A stretch of 64,000 nucleotides of DNA, taken from assembly GCA_963700375.1 (NCBI GenBank), contig CAVOXF010000005.1, forward strand, positions 62,001 to 126,000. Direction: 5' to 3'. Each line of letters begins with the position of its first letter. Positions within the stretch are counted from its first letter, which is position 1. Positions 61,872 through 64,000 of the stretch are shown here, one piece after another. A program made the translations under genes and the position numbers. The DNA is from JAHEEL01 sp963700375 (GTDB lineage Bacteria > Actinomycetota > Acidimicrobiia > Spongiisociales > UBA5794). The notes under the pieces were generated by a model. The model was not told where the DNA came from. It saw only the letters and a list, made by a program, of their open reading frames with translations, and did not search any database.

Positions 61872-63095
61872 CTAGGCGCGAGGCGTGTATCCGATCTTGT
61901 CTGACGTATCGGGGTCGAAGAAATGCAGCTTCGATGTGTCGATCACGAGTTCGATCTCGGAGCCATCGGGCACGGGAACATCCGGTGCCACCCGAGCGGT
62001 GAACCGTGTCTCATGACCCAACGTCTCAGCATCGGTCCCCGAATCGGCCAACAGCTCCTCGATATCGGGCGTGATCACGGGCGCTTGGTCCAATCCGAAG
62101 TGCACATACGACTCAGAACCCAGCAGCTCATTCACATCCGTGTTGACCGTGATCATCCGCTCACGCGCGACCGTCTCGACGGTGCGGGCATCGTCGAACA
62201 AGCCGGGACGGATCCCAACCACGATCTTCTTGCCGTAGTACTGATCGATCCCTGGATGGCTATGCAAGGCCTCAGCCTCGACATACACGCGCTTGTCCGC
62301 GAACTTCAGATACACGCGGCCCTCAGACTCCTGCTCCAACACGCCGTACACCATGTTCATCGCCGGGGACCCGATGAACCCTGCAACGAACAGATTCGCC
62401 GGATTGTTGAACAACTCCGTCGGAGGCGCGACCTGCGCCAGGTTGTACGGCCGCTTCTGCGTCACCGCCTGGAGCACCGCAACACGGTGACCCAACGTCA
62501 TCGCCTCGACCTGGTCATGCGTCACATACACCGTTGTCGTCTTCAACCGCATATGCAGACGACCCAATTCGGTACGCATCGCCACCCGCAGCTTCGCATC
62601 GAGATTCGACAACGGCTCGTCCATCAAGAACGCCTTCGGCTCACGCACAATCGCGCGACCCATCGCGACGCGCTGTCGTTGACCACCCGACAAAGCCTTT
62701 GGCTTGCGATCCAAGAACTCGGTGATCTCCAAGATCTCAGCGGCATCATCCACGCGCCGTTTGATCTCATCCTTGGGCGTCTTACGGAGCTTCAACCCAA
62801 ACGCCATGTTGTCAAACACCGTCATATGCGGATACAACGCATAGTTCTGGAACACCATCGCGATATCGCGATCCTTCGGCGCAACATCATTCACCAGATT
62901 GTCACCGATGTACATCTTGCCCTCGGAGATCTCCTCCAACCCGGCGATCATCCGCAACACCGTCGACTTACCGCAGCCAGACGGACCCACAAGAACCAGG
63001 AACTCGCCGTCGTTGATCGTCAGCGTCACCTCACCAACCGCACGCGTCCCGTCCGGATAGATCTTCCCAATATCCTCAAGCCTGATCTCAGCCAC
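61872..63095 (-). CDS. Carbohydrate-type ABC transporter ATP-binding protein (MsmX/UgpC-like)
   Basis: The protein has 407 residues from GTG 63095, with GGAGGGG six bases upstream. Walker A is GPSGCGKST, the signature is LSGGQRQR, Walker B is FLMDEPLSNLD, and the C-terminal TOBE/regulatory extension (about residues 240-400) is present. MsmX-like ATPases can serve several sugar permeases, and here no permease or binding protein is adjacent. Codon choice differs from the neighbours: TTG for Leu, and GAT, TAT, CAT and GGT are much more common. This may reflect a separate origin or different expression. Confidence 0.92.
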   Translation of the reverse strand: MAEIRLEDIGKIYPDGTRAVGEVTLTINDGEFLVLVGPSGCGKSTVLRMIAGLEEISEGKMYIGDNLVNDVAPKDRDIAMVFQNYALYPHMTVFDNMAFGLKLRKTPKDEIKRRVDDAAEILEITEFLDRKPKALSGGQRQRVAMGRAIVREPKAFLMDEPLSNLDAKLRVAMRTELGRLHMRLKTTTVYVTHDQVEAMTLGHRVAVLQAVTQKRPYNLAQVAPPTELFNNPANLFVAGFIGSPAMNMVYGVLEQESEGRVYLKFADKRVYVEAEALHSHPGIDQYYGKKIVVGIRPGLFDDARTVETVARERMITVNTDVNELLGSESYVHFGLDQAPVITPDIEELLADSGTDAETLGHETRFTARVAPDVPVPDGSEIELVIDTSKLHFFDPDTSDKIGYTPRA

Positions 63096-63203
63096 AGCAG
63101 TCCCCTCCGGTAGCTCCGTATAGCGTCCGAGCATCGTAGCAGCGTGATTCGTCGCGGGTGTCTGCGCACCGTAGACTCCGGGCCGAAGGGCTAGGGTGGG
63201 GCC

Positions 63204-63920
63204 ATGACCGGATCGAACATTGCCATCATCACGGGAGGTACGGGCTCGGTCGGTCGAGCGCTGGTGCCACTCCTTGTCCAACGCAATTTCAAGCTCGGGG
63301 TGTCGTACATCATCCCGGAGGAAGCTGCGGATTTCGAGAGTCGGTTCGACCTCGACGAAGACCATCTGTTGCTGCGTCGCGTAGATGCGGTGGATCCCAC
63401 GGCCGTGGACCGCTTCGTCCAGGAAACGGTCGACACATTCGGCGGTCTCAACGTGCTGGTCTGCCTCGTCGGTGGATGGGCTGGGGGCCGCGACGTTCAC
63501 GAGACCGACAATGTTCGCTTCGATCGCATGATCGACCTGAACCTTCGCTCAGCCTTCAACACCGTCCGTGCCGCTATTCCCCACATGAGGAACGAGGAAT
63601 GGGGTCGGATCATCATGCTCGGCAGCCGGCAGGCCATCGATGCCCCGGCCGGCCAGGCCGCCTACAACGTCGCCAAGGCCGGTGTTGTGGCGCTTGCGAA
63701 GTCGGTCGCGAGGGAACTCTCGGATACGAACGTCACGTGCAACGTACTCATGCCGTCGGTAATCGACACCGAACGCACGAGGGGCGCCCTCCCCTACGCC
63801 GACTATGTGAACTGGCCGAAGCCGGAAGAGATCGCCAACGTCATCGACTTCCTCACCGGCCACCGATCCGCAGTAATTGACGGAGCCCAAATCCCCGTCT
63901 GGGGCGCCGCCGAGTTCTAG
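63204..63920 (+). CDS. Short-chain dehydrogenase/reductase
   Basis: The protein has 238 residues. The classical SDR cofactor loop is TGGTGSVGRAL. The NNAG-like position reads VCLVGGW. The catalytic Ser is in MLGSRQAI, with Tyr and Lys in AAYNVAKAG. The C-terminal NVLMPSVIDTERTRGAL is typical of PKR/FabG-like enzymes. The substrate is unknown. The 80 bases after its stop to the window end hold no recognisable feature. Confidence 0.9.
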   Translation: MTGSNIAIITGGTGSVGRALVPLLVQRNFKLGVSYIIPEEAADFESRFDLDEDHLLLRRVDAVDPTAVDRFVQETVDTFGGLNVLVCLVGGWAGGRDVHETDNVRFDRMIDLNLRSAFNTVRAAIPHMRNEEWGRIIMLGSRQAIDAPAGQAAYNVAKAGVVALAKSVARELSDTNVTCNVLMPSVIDTERTRGALPYADYVNWPKPEEIANVIDFLTGHRSAVIDGAQIPVWGAAEF

Positions 63921-64000
63921 TGGTCTGTCGCTGAGGTGGTGTCTGGGTGGTTCCGAGGCATCGGCGTCATCCGGCAAGCACGCACAACGAAGGCGCAGTC

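Overview
The window is GC-rich DNA from a bacterium that looks like a member of the Actinomycetota, probably a deep-branching group such as the Acidimicrobiia. The phylum call rests on several genes. There is a mycothiol S-conjugate amidase (Mca), a mycothiol-dependent isomerase-family protein, a CofC-like coenzyme F420 biosynthesis enzyme and a decayed DUF222/HNH gene. The order JAMM protease - Rv1339-like hydrolase - rph - rdgB also resembles the mec-Rv1339-rphA-rdgB region of Mycobacterium tuberculosis. The finer placement is inference. No rRNA, tRNA, CRISPR array or complete insertion sequence was seen.

Layout. (1) 1-8.0 kb, minus strand: a tightly overlapping run of JAMM protease, small membrane protein, Rv1339-like metallo-beta-lactamase hydrolase, RNase PH and RdgB. 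It is followed by a signalling operon in which a cyclic-nucleotide-gated MscS-type channel lies between two membrane nucleotide cyclases. (2) 8.5-9.6 kb: a phosphofructokinase. (3) 9.6-20.3 kb: a divergent catabolic island around a GntR/UTRA regulator. Leftwards run a carbamoyltransferase, carbamate kinase and two fold-type II PLP enzymes. Rightwards run the regulator, a second carbamoyltransferase, glutamate dehydrogenase, an unknown 129-aa protein, a plant-like hydroxypyruvate reductase and an aminotransferase. (4) 20.4-22.7 kb: a transketolase-like gene broken by one frameshift. (5) 22.9-36.2 kb: a purine-hydroxylase island. A three-subunit xanthine dehydrogenase with MocA and 8-oxoguanine deaminase faces an XdhD-type hydroxylase with its FAD subunit, XdhC, YqeB and YqeC, and then a dihydropyrimidinase. 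(6) 36.3-49.0 kb: mixed genes, including proline catabolism, a nuclease-lamin-tail lipoprotein, a lipid kinase, a second MscS channel, a GTPase pair (one frameshifted), Mca and an Fe-S nuclease. (7) 49.1-55.0 kb: tandem VanW-PASTA proteins, a small hypothetical protein and pyruvate kinase. (8) 55.0-56.1 kb: a graveyard of gene remnants. (9) 56.2-59.2 kb: a complete polar amino-acid ABC transporter facing a deleted copy of a related transporter. (10) 59.3-64.0 kb: CofC, a PIG-L deacetylase, a lysine/saccharopine dehydrogenase-like enzyme, a sugar-type ABC ATPase and a short-chain dehydrogenase.

How the genes may work together. The most interesting reading is that regions 3 and 5 form one purine/urate-type catabolic programme. 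Molybdenum hydroxylases, including a probable selenium-dependent one, and deaminases act on purines. A cyclic amidohydrolase opens the ring. Two carbamoyltransferases remove carbamoyl groups as carbamoyl phosphate, and carbamate kinase turns that into ATP. PLP lyases, glutamate dehydrogenase, the aminotransferase and hydroxypyruvate reductase dispose of nitrogen and C3 carbon. The gene set parallels the E. coli ygeW-ygeX-hyuA-yqeA / yqeB-yqeC-mocA-ssnA-ygfM-xdhD region but uses different PLP enzymes and two carbamoyltransferases. The second system of note is the 1-6.4 kb run, which may hold cyclic-nucleotide synthesis, hydrolysis and a gated channel. Both readings are inferences from gene content.
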